Origin: Acinetobacter brisouii
Lineage (GTDB): Bacteria; Pseudomonadota; Gammaproteobacteria; Pseudomonadales; Moraxellaceae
Length of the DNA stretch: 37,831 bases
Direction of reading: 5' to 3'
Assembly (NCBI RefSeq): GCF_008993995.1
Contig: NZ_BKNN01000024.1
Span: forward strand, 1 to 37,831
Below, piece after piece: positions 8,101 to 16,692 of this stretch. The first letter of the stretch is position 1. Every line of letters starts with the position of its first letter. The notes under the pieces were generated by a model, which worked only from the letters and a program-made list of their open reading frames with translations, was not told where the DNA came from and made no database searches. A program made the translations under genes and the position numbers.

Positions 8101-9531
8101 ATGCCTACCCTGATTTGGTTTCGTCAAGACTTACGCATTTCTGATCACGCTGCCCTATGGCACGCCAGCCGACACAGCGCCTGCCTTGCCCTTGTCATCT
8201 TATCGCCACAGCAATGGCAACAACATGATGATGCTCCAATTAAACTGGACTTTTATCTGCGTCAGTTACGCGAGTTACAGCAACAATTACAACACTACAA
8301 TATTCCACTCATGGTTCAGGTTGTTCCGCTTTGGCAAGAGATCGCACCTGTTTTACTTGAACTGTGTCAGCGCTTTCAAATTCAGCAGGTACATGCCAAT
8401 GTAGAACTGGGTATCCATGAATTACAGCGGGATAAACACTGCCAAGATGTCTTGGCTCAAGTCAAGATTCAACTGGAGCTGTACCAAGACCGCACACTAT
8501 TTCCTGTCGGTAGCATTCGCAATCAGTCAGGGCAACCCTATCAGGTGTTTACACCATTTAAGAAAAACTGTTATGAACGCCTAAATCTGCAATTGCCTGC
8601 CTGCTATCCTGAGATTGCCATTCAGACATCTGTACCGTTTGAACTTACGCCACAAGAACAGCAAATTCCCGAACTACATGAACTGGGCTATGACGCTATT
8701 CCAACTGAACAACAACAACTTTGGACAATTGGTGAGTCGCATGCACAGCAACAACTGGATGATTTTTTAGAAGATGCCTTAGCCGACTACAAACAGCAAC
8801 GCGACTTTCCTGCCCAAGCAGGCACAAGCCAATTGTCTGCCTATTTAAATATCGGCATTCTGTCGATTCGCCAGTGTGTACAAGCGCTGTTTCGCCTACA
8901 GCAAGGACAGTTTTTATTGACCGATGAAGGTCAGCAGACTTGGCTGGATGAACTACTGTGGCGTGAGTTTTATCAGCATATTTTGTTTGACTATCCCCAA
9001 GTGTCTAAACACTTGCCTTTTCAGCCGAAAACCCAGCAACTTGCATGGCGGGATGATCCTGAAGGTTTAGCGGCATGGCAGCAAGGTCAAACAGGCATTC
9101 CAATTGTCGATGCAGGAATGCGTCAACTGCTTGCAACGGGCTGGATGCACAATCGGGTACGCATGATTTGTGCGATGTTTCTCACCAAAAATTTACTGAT
9201 CGACTGGCGTAAAGGCGAACAGTGGTTTATGCAACATCTGATTGATGGGGATTTGGCAGCCAATAATGGCGGCTGGCAATGGAGTGCTTCGACTGGAACA
9301 GATGCCGCACCGTATTTTCGAATTTTCAATCCGATTAGTCAGTCTGAAAAATTTGACCCCAATGGTGACTATATACGGCGTTGGGTGCCTGAACTGAAAT
9401 CTTTAGACGATAAAACTATTCACGAGCCTTATGCCAAAGGCTACAAAGCTGGCTTAGGCTATCCGAAAGCAATCGTTGATCTGAAAAGCAGTCGGGTTCG
9501 TGCGATTGAAGCCTTTAAAGCTTTAGGTTAA
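8101..9531 (+). CDS. phrB: Deoxyribodipyrimidine photolyase (class I CPD)
   Basis: Uses blue light and reduced FAD to split cyclobutane pyrimidine dimers in DNA. The 476 residues match class I photolyases. The N-terminal antenna-binding alpha/beta domain starts LIWFRQDLRISDHAAL. The helical FAD domain carries WLDELLWREFYQHI, the GIPIVDAGMRQL segment and the highly conserved GWQWSASTGTDAAPYFRIFNP-type region (about 397-417), where the flavin and Trp electron chain sit. The gene is preceded by the slyD terminator, so it needs its own promoter. There is little ribosome-binding signal before ATG 8101. It converges on the HD-domain gene, with a shared hairpin at the junction. Confidence 0.95.
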   Translation: MPTLIWFRQDLRISDHAALWHASRHSACLALVILSPQQWQQHDDAPIKLDFYLRQLRELQQQLQHYNIPLMVQVVPLWQEIAPVLLELCQRFQIQQVHANVELGIHELQRDKHCQDVLAQVKIQLELYQDRTLFPVGSIRNQSGQPYQVFTPFKKNCYERLNLQLPACYPEIAIQTSVPFELTPQEQQIPELHELGYDAIPTEQQQLWTIGESHAQQQLDDFLEDALADYKQQRDFPAQAGTSQLSAYLNIGILSIRQCVQALFRLQQGQFLLTDEGQQTWLDELLWREFYQHILFDYPQVSKHLPFQPKTQQLAWRDDPEGLAAWQQGQTGIPIVDAGMRQLLATGWMHNRVRMICAMFLTKNLLIDWRKGEQWFMQHLIDGDLAANNGGWQWSASTGTDAAPYFRIFNPISQSEKFDPNGDYIRRWVPELKSLDDKTIHEPYAKGYKAGLGYPKAIVDLKSSRVRAIEAFKALG

Positions 9532-9567
9532 ACCAATTTAAGCCAATGCCTGCTTTAAATTGGTTTT
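9530..9567. terminator. Shared hairpin at the phrB / HD-gene convergent junction
   Basis: Twelve-base perfect inverted repeat AAACCAATTTAA (9530-9541) and TTAAATTGGTTT (9555-9566), with a T-run on the plus side. It overlaps the phrB stop codon and encodes the last codons of the minus-strand HD gene, so one structure probably ends both transcripts. Confidence 0.7.
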
Positions 9568-10170
9568 GGCTTGCTGCTCATAATGCTGCTGAAAATATCG
9601 GGTTTGATATAAAGGCTGTGCCAGATAAAACTGGCGCAGCACTGCATGACGCTTTTCCTGATACATCAGCTCATCCACCCACACATATTCCTGTCGGATT
9701 TGCTGCTGATATTCAGCAAAGCGTTGTGGTGAACTGCCCAAAATCGCCAGATCAATATCCAGTAAATACGCCAAATCTGACTCAGAAGCGACCGCATGTT
9801 GCTGGGTTGCCAAAATCCACTTCACGATCTTGTCGAGCTGGGTTTCAGGCAATGCGCCTGCCAGTTGTTGTCGCATCAACATCGCACTCTCTTGCTCATT
9901 ACTTGCCGAATGTGGTTGATAAACCACATCGTGAAAGAAAATCGCCAGTTGCACGGCAAGAGCATCTTCGATTTGACTTTGCACGATTTCAAATAACGCT
10001 AGACATTCCACAATATGCTGAAGTGAATGATAGGCACGCTGAGGTTCCTGATAAGCATGCAGCAGTTTTTCCAAGCATCGCTCATGCTGCTCGACTGACC
10101 AGTGCTCAGGCAAAAACTGGGGTAAAAGTTTTTGCCACGCCTGACGAAACTGCTGCTGAAAGCTTGGCAT
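9538..10170 (-). CDS. HD-domain metal-dependent phosphohydrolase-like protein
   Basis: The 210-residue cytoplasmic protein has the His/His-Asp pattern of HD hydrolases. It shows YHSLQHIVECL (His about 43-46), then LAIFFHDVVYQP (HD about 79-80) followed by NEQESA, and a downstream LLDIDLAILG. The family is annotated as predicted HD-superfamily hydrolases; the substrate is not known. Its ATG overlaps the yaaA stop as TAATG, so translation is coupled to yaaA and the two form one transcript. The C-terminus is read through the terminator-like hairpin at 9530-9567. Confidence 0.8.
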   Translation of the reverse strand: MPSFQQQFRQAWQKLLPQFLPEHWSVEQHERCLEKLLHAYQEPQRAYHSLQHIVECLALFEIVQSQIEDALAVQLAIFFHDVVYQPHSASNEQESAMLMRQQLAGALPETQLDKIVKWILATQQHAVASESDLAYLLDIDLAILGSSPQRFAEYQQQIRQEYVWVDELMYQEKRHAVLRQFYLAQPLYQTRYFQQHYEQQAKTNLKQALA

Positions 10171-10949
10171 TATGCGGTCTGTTCCTCACGCTTAAACACC
10201 AGTTCTTTGGCATTGGAGTTTTCAGCATCGAAATAATAGCCTTCGCTATTAAACGCTTTAAGGTCTTCAACCTGTTGAATCTGCTGCTCAATCACAAAAC
10301 GAGCCATTAAACCACGGGCTTTTTTGGCATAGAAACTAATGACTTTGTATTTTCCATTTTTTTGATCCAAAAACACAGGTTTAATAATTTGAGCATCCAA
10401 AGCAGATTCTTTCACGGCTTTATAATACTCATCCGATGCAAGGTTCAATAAAATCTGACTATTGGTGTGTTGCAAGTCTTGCTGAATCAGATCGGTAATG
10501 CGTTTCCCCCAAAATTCATACAAATTACTGCCACGTGGGTTTTGCAACTTCGTCCCCATTTCCAAACGATACGGCATCATCAAATCCAGTGGACGAAGCA
10601 GGCCGTATAAACCCGAAAGCATACGCAAATGCTGCTGAGCAAAATCCAGTTGTGAATCATTGAGAGCATAGGCATCTAAACCTGTGTAGACATCACCTTT
10701 AAATGCAAAAATGGCTTGGCGCGCATTTGCCAGATCAAACTCGGTTTGCCAGTCCTGAAAACGTGCCACATTGAGCTGTGCAATTTTTTCACTGACACTC
10801 ATTAAGCTTGCCAGTTGTGACGCTGACAACTCACGGCAGACCTCAATCAACTGTTCAGACTGATCCAAAAGACGCGGCTGAGTAAAGTTGCTGCTTGGCA
10901 ATTCAGTTTCATAATCCAGTGTTTTGGCAGGTGAAATTAAAGCCAGCAT
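10170..10949 (-). CDS. yaaA: Peroxide stress protein YaaA (UPF0246)
   Basis: A protein of the YaaA family, which in E. coli lowers intracellular free iron under hydrogen peroxide stress and binds DNA. The start [18 protein letters not shown] is the family hallmark. Further family blocks are [29 protein letters not shown] and [13 protein letters not shown]. Length is 259-260 residues, as expected. Three in-frame ATGs occur (10961, 10955, 10949). I chose the third because AGGA stands five bases before it and the family begins there. First gene of a two-gene unit with the HD hydrolase. Confidence 0.92.
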   Translation of the reverse strand: MLALISPAKTLDYETELPSSNFTQPRLLDQSEQLIEVCRELSASQLASLMSVSEKIAQLNVARFQDWQTEFDLANARQAIFAFKGDVYTGLDAYALNDSQLDFAQQHLRMLSGLYGLLRPLDLMMPYRLEMGTKLQNPRGSNLYEFWGKRITDLIQQDLQHTNSQILLNLASDEYYKAVKESALDAQIIKPVFLDQKNGKYKVISFYAKKARGLMARFVIEQQIQQVEDLKAFNSEGYYFDAENSNAKELVFKREEQTA

Positions 10950-11042
10950 AGACATCCTCATTTTTGCTATATTTTGCCCACTATATCAGTCCCCTATTTC
11001 TAACGCCAATCTGTGTTTCTGATGGCGTTTATCGGTACAATC

Positions 11043-11708
11043 ATGACCCCTACTTTAAAATTAAGCTCTTCGAGTCCTATGCCTGAAACGATTTTTTTAC
11101 AAGGTCCTGCTGGGAAAATTGAGGTTTTTGTTGACCGCCCACAGGCAGAGATCCGCAGTTTTGCCATTGTTTGTCATCCACACCCGCTGCAAGGGGGCAC
11201 GGCGCATCATAAAGTGCCGATGTTGCTGTCGAATATTTTGACCGAGCGTGGCTGTATTGTTTACCGTCCAAGTTTCCGTGGTGCAGGGCAAACTGAAGGC
11301 TTGCATGAAGAAGGATTTGGCGAAACCCATGATATTTTGGCGATCTTGCAACAGCTTCGTGACATGCATCCGAATCTGGATTTTTATGCAGGTGGCTTTA
11401 GCTTTGGTGCGCATGTATTAGCCAAATGTTATGCAACACTTGAGGTTGCAGAACGTCCAAAACAGTTGGTGCTTTGTGGTCTGCCAACAGCGATGGTACG
11501 CGGTTTACGTGACTATCAAACTCCAGAAATTCAAGGCGATTTGCTGTTTGTACATGGCGAAGAAGATGATATTACTCTGCTAAGTGATATGGTGAAATGG
11601 GCAAAACCACAAAAGCACCCGATCACGATTTTCCCAGGGGCAAATCACTTCTTTACAGGCTACTTAAAGCAACTGCGCCAAGTGATTAGCCAGTATATTC
11701 GTTTATAA
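11043..11708 (+). CDS. Alpha/beta hydrolase
   Basis: About 221-residue soluble alpha/beta-hydrolase fold protein of the small dienelactone-hydrolase-like group. It has CHPHPLQGGTAHHKVP near the N-terminus (oxyanion region), the nucleophile elbow GFSFGAHV, an acidic segment VHGEEDDITLL and the likely catalytic His in GANHFF. Substrate unknown. The frame extends upstream to a GTG at 11013 and an ATG at 11022, but these lie inside a 7-bp hairpin (AACGCCA 11002-11008 with TGGCGTT 11023-11029) and lack a ribosome binding site. I prefer ATG 11043; ATG 11079 is also possible. Convergent with rtcR. Confidence 0.85.
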   Translation: MTPTLKLSSSSPMPETIFLQGPAGKIEVFVDRPQAEIRSFAIVCHPHPLQGGTAHHKVPMLLSNILTERGCIVYRPSFRGAGQTEGLHEEGFGETHDILAILQQLRDMHPNLDFYAGGFSFGAHVLAKCYATLEVAERPKQLVLCGLPTAMVRGLRDYQTPEIQGDLLFVHGEEDDITLLSDMVKWAKPQKHPITIFPGANHFFTGYLKQLRQVISQYIRL

Positions 11709-11722
11709 AAAAATCGGCATCT

Positions 11723-11765
11723 CATGGCAGGAAAGTTGAGGTTTAGACCTGTATGTCCTGCCATG
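11723..11765. terminator. Inverted repeat at the hydrolase / rtcR convergent junction
   Basis: Perfect 10-bp repeat CATGGCAGGA (11723-11732) and TCCTGCCATG (11756-11765), with a small inner repeat AGGT/ACCT in the loop. It overlaps the last codons of rtcR. It is positioned to end one or both convergent transcripts, but no T-run follows. Confidence 0.45.
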
Positions 11766-13347
11766 TCAGCCCAAAACGCGCCAAATATTTCTTCACTCGG
11801 TCACTATCATTACTACTTTGGCGCTGCTGACGTGACACAGCAAACAACTTGCGCCCTGCTTCCGCCATAGATTTACTTTGCTGACAAATCCGAATCACCC
11901 CTTCAAGCTGAATGCGATCAAATTCATCAAGCTTGGTCATCTGCTCAGTAGAAAGCAACTCCTCAAGCACGAGCACCGAATTTGAAGATGGTGGTGTATG
12001 TTGCCACAATTGTTGCAAACGCTGAATTTCCCGCTCTACGCTTGCCAAAGTGATATAACCCGATTGGGCAAAAGTTGCCATACGGGTCACACTCGAACCT
12101 AAATCACGAAAATTGCCTTGCCATGTGGCTTCTGCCGACTGGGCAAATGCCAGATAACGCTGCCAAGCATCATGCCGAAAATGTAACTGCTGCTGATGCT
12201 GATTGGCAAAACGCTGTAATTCAAATTCAATATTGGGGGCGAGGTCTTCCAAACGATCTTTCAATGCAGGCAGAAAAAATGTCCATGTGTTGAGACGTGC
12301 CCATAAATCTTCACGAAAACGTCCTACTTGTACCTCAGAGCGTAAATCACGATTGGTTCCTGCAATCAGTTGAAATTCAACCTGAACCTCTTGATCTGAA
12401 CCAACAGGCAAAAAGCGCTGATCTTCGAGTGCCTTGAGCAACATGGCTTGTTCATCTAGTCCTAACTCGGCAATTTCATCTAAAAACAAGATGCCTTGAT
12501 CAGCCGTTTTTAGTAATCCTGCTCGATGACTGGCTGCCCCTGTAAAGGAGCCTTTGACATGCCCAAATAACGCGGACATGGCACTATCACCATACAGCGT
12601 GGCGCAGTTCACCTCAACAAAAGCACCCGTCAAATGAAACTTGTCTTTTTTCAGTTGAAAAATTTGCTTTGCCAACTGCGACTTACCTACGCCTGTTGCT
12701 CCCATTAACAAAATTGGAGCATGTGAACGGGTTGCCACACATTCCACTTCACAAATCAGTTGATTAAAGTCCGAATTCGCTGTTGCGATTTGTGCTTTTA
12801 GCTGTTGCCAGTTTTCGGATTGTTCATGTTCAAAACGCTGATTTAAAGCGGCATAACGTGATAAATCCAAATCAATAATACGATATTCACCCTCAGGTTT
12901 TTGCCGATGGGTGGGCGAACTCTGAATCAACTTGGCAGGTAAATAATGCGCATCAATCAGTAGATACCAACAGATCTGGGCGACATGCGTGCCTGTCGTG
13001 ATATGCAATAAATAGTCACAATGCTCCAAATCAAAAGGATAACTTTTCACAAAGTCATACAGTGCCCCATACATATCGGCAAAATCCCACGGGTCACGGA
13101 TTTCGATTTTCTGCCGACTCAGTTGAGTATTGGGAGAAACCTGTCGAATATCCGATTGTAGAAAATTGACCAGTTTCTGGCTGCGGGCATCATGCAACAA
13201 CACCAGTTCATCGACCACCAGATCATCATGCATCAACAAGCTTAAGGTAGGTCGCCAACGCTGCCAGCGTTGCTCAGTTTTACCTTGATCAAGGGTTGAA
13301 CCAATAAAACCGATCACCACTGTTTTTTTAGAATGAGGCATTGTCAT
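11743..13347 (-). CDS. rtcR: Sigma-54-dependent transcriptional regulator RtcR
   Basis: Activator of the RNA-repair operon. The N-terminal CARF-type sensor (about residues 1-180) carries TVVIGFIGSTLD, PWDFADMY and HITTGTHVAQICWYLL. The AAA+ domain follows with Walker A GATGVGKSQL, sigma-54 contact loop GSFTGA (GAFTGA motif) and Walker B ILFLDEIAEL. The C-terminal helix-turn-helix end has VSRQQRQSSNDSDRVKKYLARFGLTW. Family knowledge: the sensor binds RNA ends with 2',3'-cyclic phosphate and releases ATPase activity. The frame opens at ATG 13386, but E. coli RtcR homology begins near 13347/13341; no start has a clear ribosome binding site. It is divergent from rnz and the operon it should control. 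Confidence 0.94.
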   Translation of the reverse strand: MTMPHSKKTVVIGFIGSTLDQGKTEQRWQRWRPTLSLLMHDDLVVDELVLLHDARSQKLVNFLQSDIRQVSPNTQLSRQKIEIRDPWDFADMYGALYDFVKSYPFDLEHCDYLLHITTGTHVAQICWYLLIDAHYLPAKLIQSSPTHRQKPEGEYRIIDLDLSRYAALNQRFEHEQSENWQQLKAQIATANSDFNQLICEVECVATRSHAPILLMGATGVGKSQLAKQIFQLKKDKFHLTGAFVEVNCATLYGDSAMSALFGHVKGSFTGAASHRAGLLKTADQGILFLDEIAELGLDEQAMLLKALEDQRFLPVGSDQEVQVEFQLIAGTNRDLRSEVQVGRFREDLWARLNTWTFFLPALKDRLEDLAPNIEFELQRFANQHQQQLHFRHDAWQRYLAFAQSAEATWQGNFRDLGSSVTRMATFAQSGYITLASVEREIQRLQQLWQHTPPSSNSVLVLEELLSTEQMTKLDEFDRIQLEGVIRICQQSKSMAEAGRKLFAVSRQQRQSSNDSDRVKKYLARFGLTWQDIQV

Positions 13348-13573
13348 ATAAATATTTGATTTAAAAGATTGAAAAGCATGATTCATAAGCTATAGGCAGT
13401 CAGCTACTTGCCTAGACTTTGCATCAGCGCAGACTTAGAATAACCATCGTGTTCACTATTCTGATTGTTCAGTGGCAGACCTTTGATCTATTCCACTCTT
13501 GTTCATCTTATCATTTTGATGATACATCACCATAAAACATCAACAACCCCCAATATAAAAGCTGTCTATTCTT

Positions 13574-14572
13574 ATGTTAAATTTTACCTTTCTCGGTACT
13601 TCTTCTGGTGTCCCCACGCTCAGCCGCAATGTTTCTGGGTTTGCGATTGGGCTCGATAAAAGCAAAGACTGGATTTTAGTCGATGCAGGTGAAGGCACTC
13701 AACAACGCATTCAGCAAGCACGATTATCGCTACAGCAACTCAAAGCGATTTGTATTACCCATGTTCATGGCGATCACTGTTATGGTCTGATTGGTTTACT
13801 CGCGAGCGCGGGGATGAATGCACGCAAGCAGGCATTGACTCTCATCGCACCTCAAGCCATTCTAGACTGGCTCAACATCACCGCCCAACTCACCGATCTG
13901 TATTTGCCCTACCCGATTGAGTTTATTGATGTAGAAACATTGCTTGAGCAACCGCATCAACTTGAAATGCTGTCGATTCAAACGCATCGACTCCATCATC
14001 GTGTGCCCAGTTATGCATTTAGTCTGCGAGCAAGTCGTTCCCAGCAAAAACTGGATAGTGAAGCCCTCAAAACACTGGGCGTTCCCAAGGGCAAAGCATG
14101 GGGGGATTTGCAAAATGGACAAGATATTGAATTTAATGGGCAGATTTTAAACAGCCAACAATTTTTGAGTACCTCAACTCAGCAGGTTCATGCCATTGTC
14201 GCAGGTGATAATGATCAACCTGAATTGCTTCATGCTGCCTGTGCCACTGCCGATGTGCTGATTCACGAAGCCACTTATACCCAAGATGTGTTAGATAAAG
14301 TCGGCACTGCCCCAATGCATAGCTCCGCAAAAATGCTCGCCAAATTTGCCGAACAGGCACAGTTAGCACAGCTCATTTTGACGCATCTCAGCGCACGTTA
14401 TCACGATGCCAAAGGCTCAGAAAAAATTAAAAAAGAGGTTCAGCAGTTTTACTCAGGCAAATTTTGGCTTGCGCATGACTTTGACCAATATCATCTTGAT
14501 GCAGATGGCAAGCTGACGCAAACTGCTCAGGCACAGCATGCGTTTGCTCAACCGACTTCAATAGATGAATAG
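13574..14572 (+). CDS. rnz: Ribonuclease Z (tRNA 3' processing endonuclease)
   Basis: Zinc endonuclease of the metallo-beta-lactamase fold that trims tRNA 3' trailers. The start LNFTFLGTSSGVPTLSRN and LVDAGEGTQQRI are diagnostic for short RNase Z. The metal motif THVHGDHCYGLIGL (HxHxDH) follows. Later ligands are in VAGDND, IHEATY and the HLSARYHD block. The product is 332 residues, in the usual range. The ATG has no obvious ribosome binding site. It sits between rtcR and rtcB and is separated from rtcB by a palindrome and a sigma-54 promoter, so it is probably transcribed separately from the induced operon. Confidence 0.95.
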   Translation: MLNFTFLGTSSGVPTLSRNVSGFAIGLDKSKDWILVDAGEGTQQRIQQARLSLQQLKAICITHVHGDHCYGLIGLLASAGMNARKQALTLIAPQAILDWLNITAQLTDLYLPYPIEFIDVETLLEQPHQLEMLSIQTHRLHHRVPSYAFSLRASRSQQKLDSEALKTLGVPKGKAWGDLQNGQDIEFNGQILNSQQFLSTSTQQVHAIVAGDNDQPELLHAACATADVLIHEATYTQDVLDKVGTAPMHSSAKMLAKFAEQAQLAQLILTHLSARYHDAKGSEKIKKEVQQFYSGKFWLAHDFDQYHLDADGKLTQTAQAQHAFAQPTSIDE

Positions 14573-14590
14573 CAGATAATTCAAAATTAA

Positions 14591-14626
14591 ATATCTTAAA
14601 AGATAGTTTTCTATCTTTTAAGATAT
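14591..14626 (+). promoter_or_regulatory. 16-bp perfect palindrome upstream of the rtc promoter
   Basis: ATATCTTAAAAGATAG (14591-14606), loop TTTT, then the exact reverse complement (14611-14626). It lies 19 bases after the rnz stop and about 110-145 bases upstream of the -24 element. No T-run follows, so it is not a classical terminator. Its position suits an upstream activator site for the enhancer-binding protein RtcR. A related half-site AATATCTTTT appears about 15 bases further on. Function is inferred; an rnz transcript end is the alternative. Confidence 0.5.
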
Positions 14627-14733
14627 AAAACTAAAAGACAATATCTTTTTTAAACGTCTTAAAAATCCATTAAACTGAAATATTTTATATAATAATCAAT
14701 AATTTAAAAAATATTCTTAGAAATTATTCAACC

Positions 14734-14750
14734 TTGGCACAGCTTCTGCA
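14734..14750 (+). promoter_or_regulatory. Sigma-54 (-24/-12) promoter of the rtc operon
   Basis: TTGGCACAGCTTCTGCA fits the sigma-54 consensus TGGCAC-N5-TTGCA with one mismatch. GG (14736-14737) and GC (14748-14749) are exactly 10 bases apart, the required spacing. Transcription should start near 14761, giving a leader of about 70 bases before rtcB. The presence of an intact sigma-54 activator gene, rtcR, 1.3 kb away makes the assignment strong. Confidence 0.88.
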
Positions 14751-14786
14751 ATACACCTCATGAAGATTTTTTAAATCAAGCGTCAT

Positions 14787-14815
14787 GGCTGTTTGTAACC
14801 GCATGGCAAATAGCC
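14787..14815 (+). promoter_or_regulatory. Leader hairpin just before the rtcB ribosome binding site
   Basis: Stem GGCTGTTTG (14787-14795) and CAAATAGCC (14807-14815), 9 bp with one G-T wobble and an 11-base loop, inside the predicted transcript leader. It ends a few bases before AAGGA (the rtcB ribosome binding site). It could protect the 5' end or tune translation; no function is known. Confidence 0.35.
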
Positions 14816-14831
14816 GAGCAAGGAATTTTTT

Positions 14832-16058
14832 ATGAATAAACGCAACTACAACATCATTCAAGATCAACATGGCGTACCAATTAAAATGTGGACGCAAGGC
14901 GTCCCTGTCGATGAACCGTCCAAGCAACAATTATTAAAAACGGCAAAAATGCCCTTTATTTATAAATGGATGGCAGTAATGCCCGATGTACATTTGGGGA
15001 TTGGTGCAACGATTGGTAGCGTGATTCCGACCAAAGGTGCGATTATTCCTGCGGCTGTGGGAGTCGATATCGGCTGCGGTATGATGGCAGCACGCACTTC
15101 ATTGACTGCATCGGATTTACCCGATCATTTACTGGGTCTACGCAGTGAATTAGAACGTCTGATTCCGCATGGCATGACCAAAACTCGAGGACAGCGTGAC
15201 CGCGGTTCATGGCATACTCCACCCGAACTGGTCGATCAGGCATGGGCAGAACTGGTTGCCGATTTTGAGCTGATCTGTGCCAAACATCCACGTTTGCAAA
15301 AAACCAATAACCGTACCCAACTGGGTACATTGGGAACAGGAAATCACTTTGTAGAAATCTGTCTAGATGAACATGATCAAGTTTGGGTGATGTTGCATTC
15401 AGGTTCTCGGGGTGTCGGAAATGCCATTGGTAACTACTTTATTGAATTGGCACGTCAGGACATGCAAAAGTATTTCATCAACCTGCCCGATAAAGACTTG
15501 GCGTATTTGGTTGAAGGTACTGAGCATTTTGATGACTACTGGTTTGCCGTGGGTTGGGCGCAGCGCTTTGCCATGAAAAACCGTGAACTGATGATGCAGG
15601 CTGCGATGAATGCCTTACGGCAAATTATTCATAAACCCTTCAATGCCAAAGTAGAAGCGGTAAATTGCCATCATAACTATGTCGATAAAGAACAACACTA
15701 TGGCGAGGAAGTGATGGTCACGCGCAAAGGTGCCGTTCGTGCGCGCTTGGGTGAGTATGGCATTATTCCCGGTTCGATGGGTGCAAAATCATTTATTGTG
15801 CGCGGGTTAGGAAATCAGGAATCCTTCTGTTCATGTTCGCACGGTGCAGGGCGTGTCTTCAGCCGTACCGAAGCCAAAAAACGCTTCAGTGTAGCCGATC
15901 AGATTGTACAAACTGAAGGTGTGGAATGTCGTAAGGACGCTGCGGTGATTGATGAAATTCCCGCAGCCTATAAACCGATTGAAGCGGTGATGCAGGCGCA
16001 GCAAGACTTGGTTGAAATCGTCTATACCTTGCGCCAAGTGGTCTGTGTCAAAGGATAA
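14832..16058 (+). CDS. rtcB: RNA-splicing ligase RtcB
   Basis: Joins RNA 2',3'-cyclic-phosphate or 3'-phosphate ends to 5'-OH ends using GTP and Mn2+. At 408 residues it matches E. coli RtcB. Metal and catalytic blocks are present: VGVDIGCGMMAAR (Asp79, Cys82), GTGNHFVEI (His about 172), MLHSGSRGVGNAIG, NCHHNYVDKEQ, and CSCSHGAGR with the guanylylated His at 337. Start ATG 14832 has AGGA seven bases upstream. First gene behind the sigma-54 promoter, so it should be RtcR-induced. Followed 56 bases later by the DIP1984-family gene. Confidence 0.97.
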   Translation: MNKRNYNIIQDQHGVPIKMWTQGVPVDEPSKQQLLKTAKMPFIYKWMAVMPDVHLGIGATIGSVIPTKGAIIPAAVGVDIGCGMMAARTSLTASDLPDHLLGLRSELERLIPHGMTKTRGQRDRGSWHTPPELVDQAWAELVADFELICAKHPRLQKTNNRTQLGTLGTGNHFVEICLDEHDQVWVMLHSGSRGVGNAIGNYFIELARQDMQKYFINLPDKDLAYLVEGTEHFDDYWFAVGWAQRFAMKNRELMMQAAMNALRQIIHKPFNAKVEAVNCHHNYVDKEQHYGEEVMVTRKGAVRARLGEYGIIPGSMGAKSFIVRGLGNQESFCSCSHGAGRVFSRTEAKKRFSVADQIVQTEGVECRKDAAVIDEIPAAYKPIEAVMQAQQDLVEIVYTLRQVVCVKG

Positions 16059-16114
16059 ATTACGATTTACGCAAAATTCAACGCGATATTGCATTATTAA
16101 ATAGAGATCAGAAT

Positions 16115-16573
16115 ATGAAACTCGCAGAAGCTTTATTACTTAGAAGCGACCAACAAAAACAACTGGCTTCACTAAAACAACGTATTGAAGCCAATGTTTT
16201 AATACAAGAAGGAGATGAACCTAGTGAAGATCCCAATGTATTATTAGAACAAGCATTTCAGCTCAACAGTGCTTTACAGGAATTGATTTACCAGATTCAT
16301 CGCACCAATGCAGCAGCACATTTAGCCAATGGAGAAGCACTGCTGAAGCTACTCATTCAGCGTGATCGCTATATTGAGCAACATCGAATTTTAATTGCAA
16401 CGATTCAGAGCTCACAAAGTGACGCTCATCGTTATAGTTCACGTGAGATTAAATGGAAAAAAACCATTACGGTTTCCAAAATACAACTGCAAGCCGATGA
16501 TATTGCACATAAACTCCGTGAATTAAACATGCAGATTCAAAGTGCCAACTGGCAAATTGAACTCATGAGTTAA
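16115..16573 (+). CDS. DIP1984 family protein
   Basis: A 152-residue, mostly helical protein. The start MKLAEALLLRSDQQKQLASL, the QEGDEPSEDPNVLLEQ block, RTNAAAH, a YSSREIKWKKTI stretch and a final ELNMQIQSANWQIEL all fit the DIP1984 (septicolysin-like) family as I know it. No catalytic residues are evident and the molecular function is unknown. No signal peptide, so probably cytoplasmic; helices at 1-28, 45-105 and 115-150 suggest a coiled-coil bundle. It lies on the same strand between rtcB and rtcA. It should therefore be co-induced by RtcR, which suggests a role linked to RNA damage or its cause; that link is inference. Confidence 0.8.
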   Translation: MKLAEALLLRSDQQKQLASLKQRIEANVLIQEGDEPSEDPNVLLEQAFQLNSALQELIYQIHRTNAAAHLANGEALLKLLIQRDRYIEQHRILIATIQSSQSDAHRYSSREIKWKKTITVSKIQLQADDIAHKLRELNMQIQSANWQIELMS

Positions 16574-16590
16574 AACCTGTTTAGGACATA

Positions 16591-16692
16591 CTGGGCGAGT
16601 ACGAGATCCTTTACTGCCACAGCATAGGATTGAAAATAACATGTAGTGGCCTTAAGACGCGTGTGGGCAGGCACTGAGACTTTTCAGCCCAG
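16591..16692 (+). ncRNA. Possible structured RNA between the DIP1984 gene and rtcA
   Basis: The 207-bp gap before rtcA has no credible reading frame but several complementary segments. An outer stem CTGGGC (16591-16596) pairs with GCCCAG (16687-16692). ATCCT (16606-16610) pairs with AGGAT (16626-16630). GCCAC (16616-16620) pairs with GTGGC (16646-16650), and the last two would make an H-type pseudoknot. About 102 bases would be enclosed. RNA-repair operons of other bacteria are known to carry Y RNA or tRNA-like RNAs, which is why I flag it. The stems are short, so chance pairing is possible. Confidence 0.25.

Noticed and set aside
9546-10310. Long plus-strand open frame (254 codons) opposite the HD-domain gene and yaaA
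   Set aside because: It is antisense to two well-recognised proteins, has low-complexity composition and no ribosome binding site.
13465-13500. GTGGCAGACCTTTGATC upstream of rnz considered as a second sigma-54 promoter
   Set aside because: GC is missing at the -12 position, so spacing and sequence fail the consensus.
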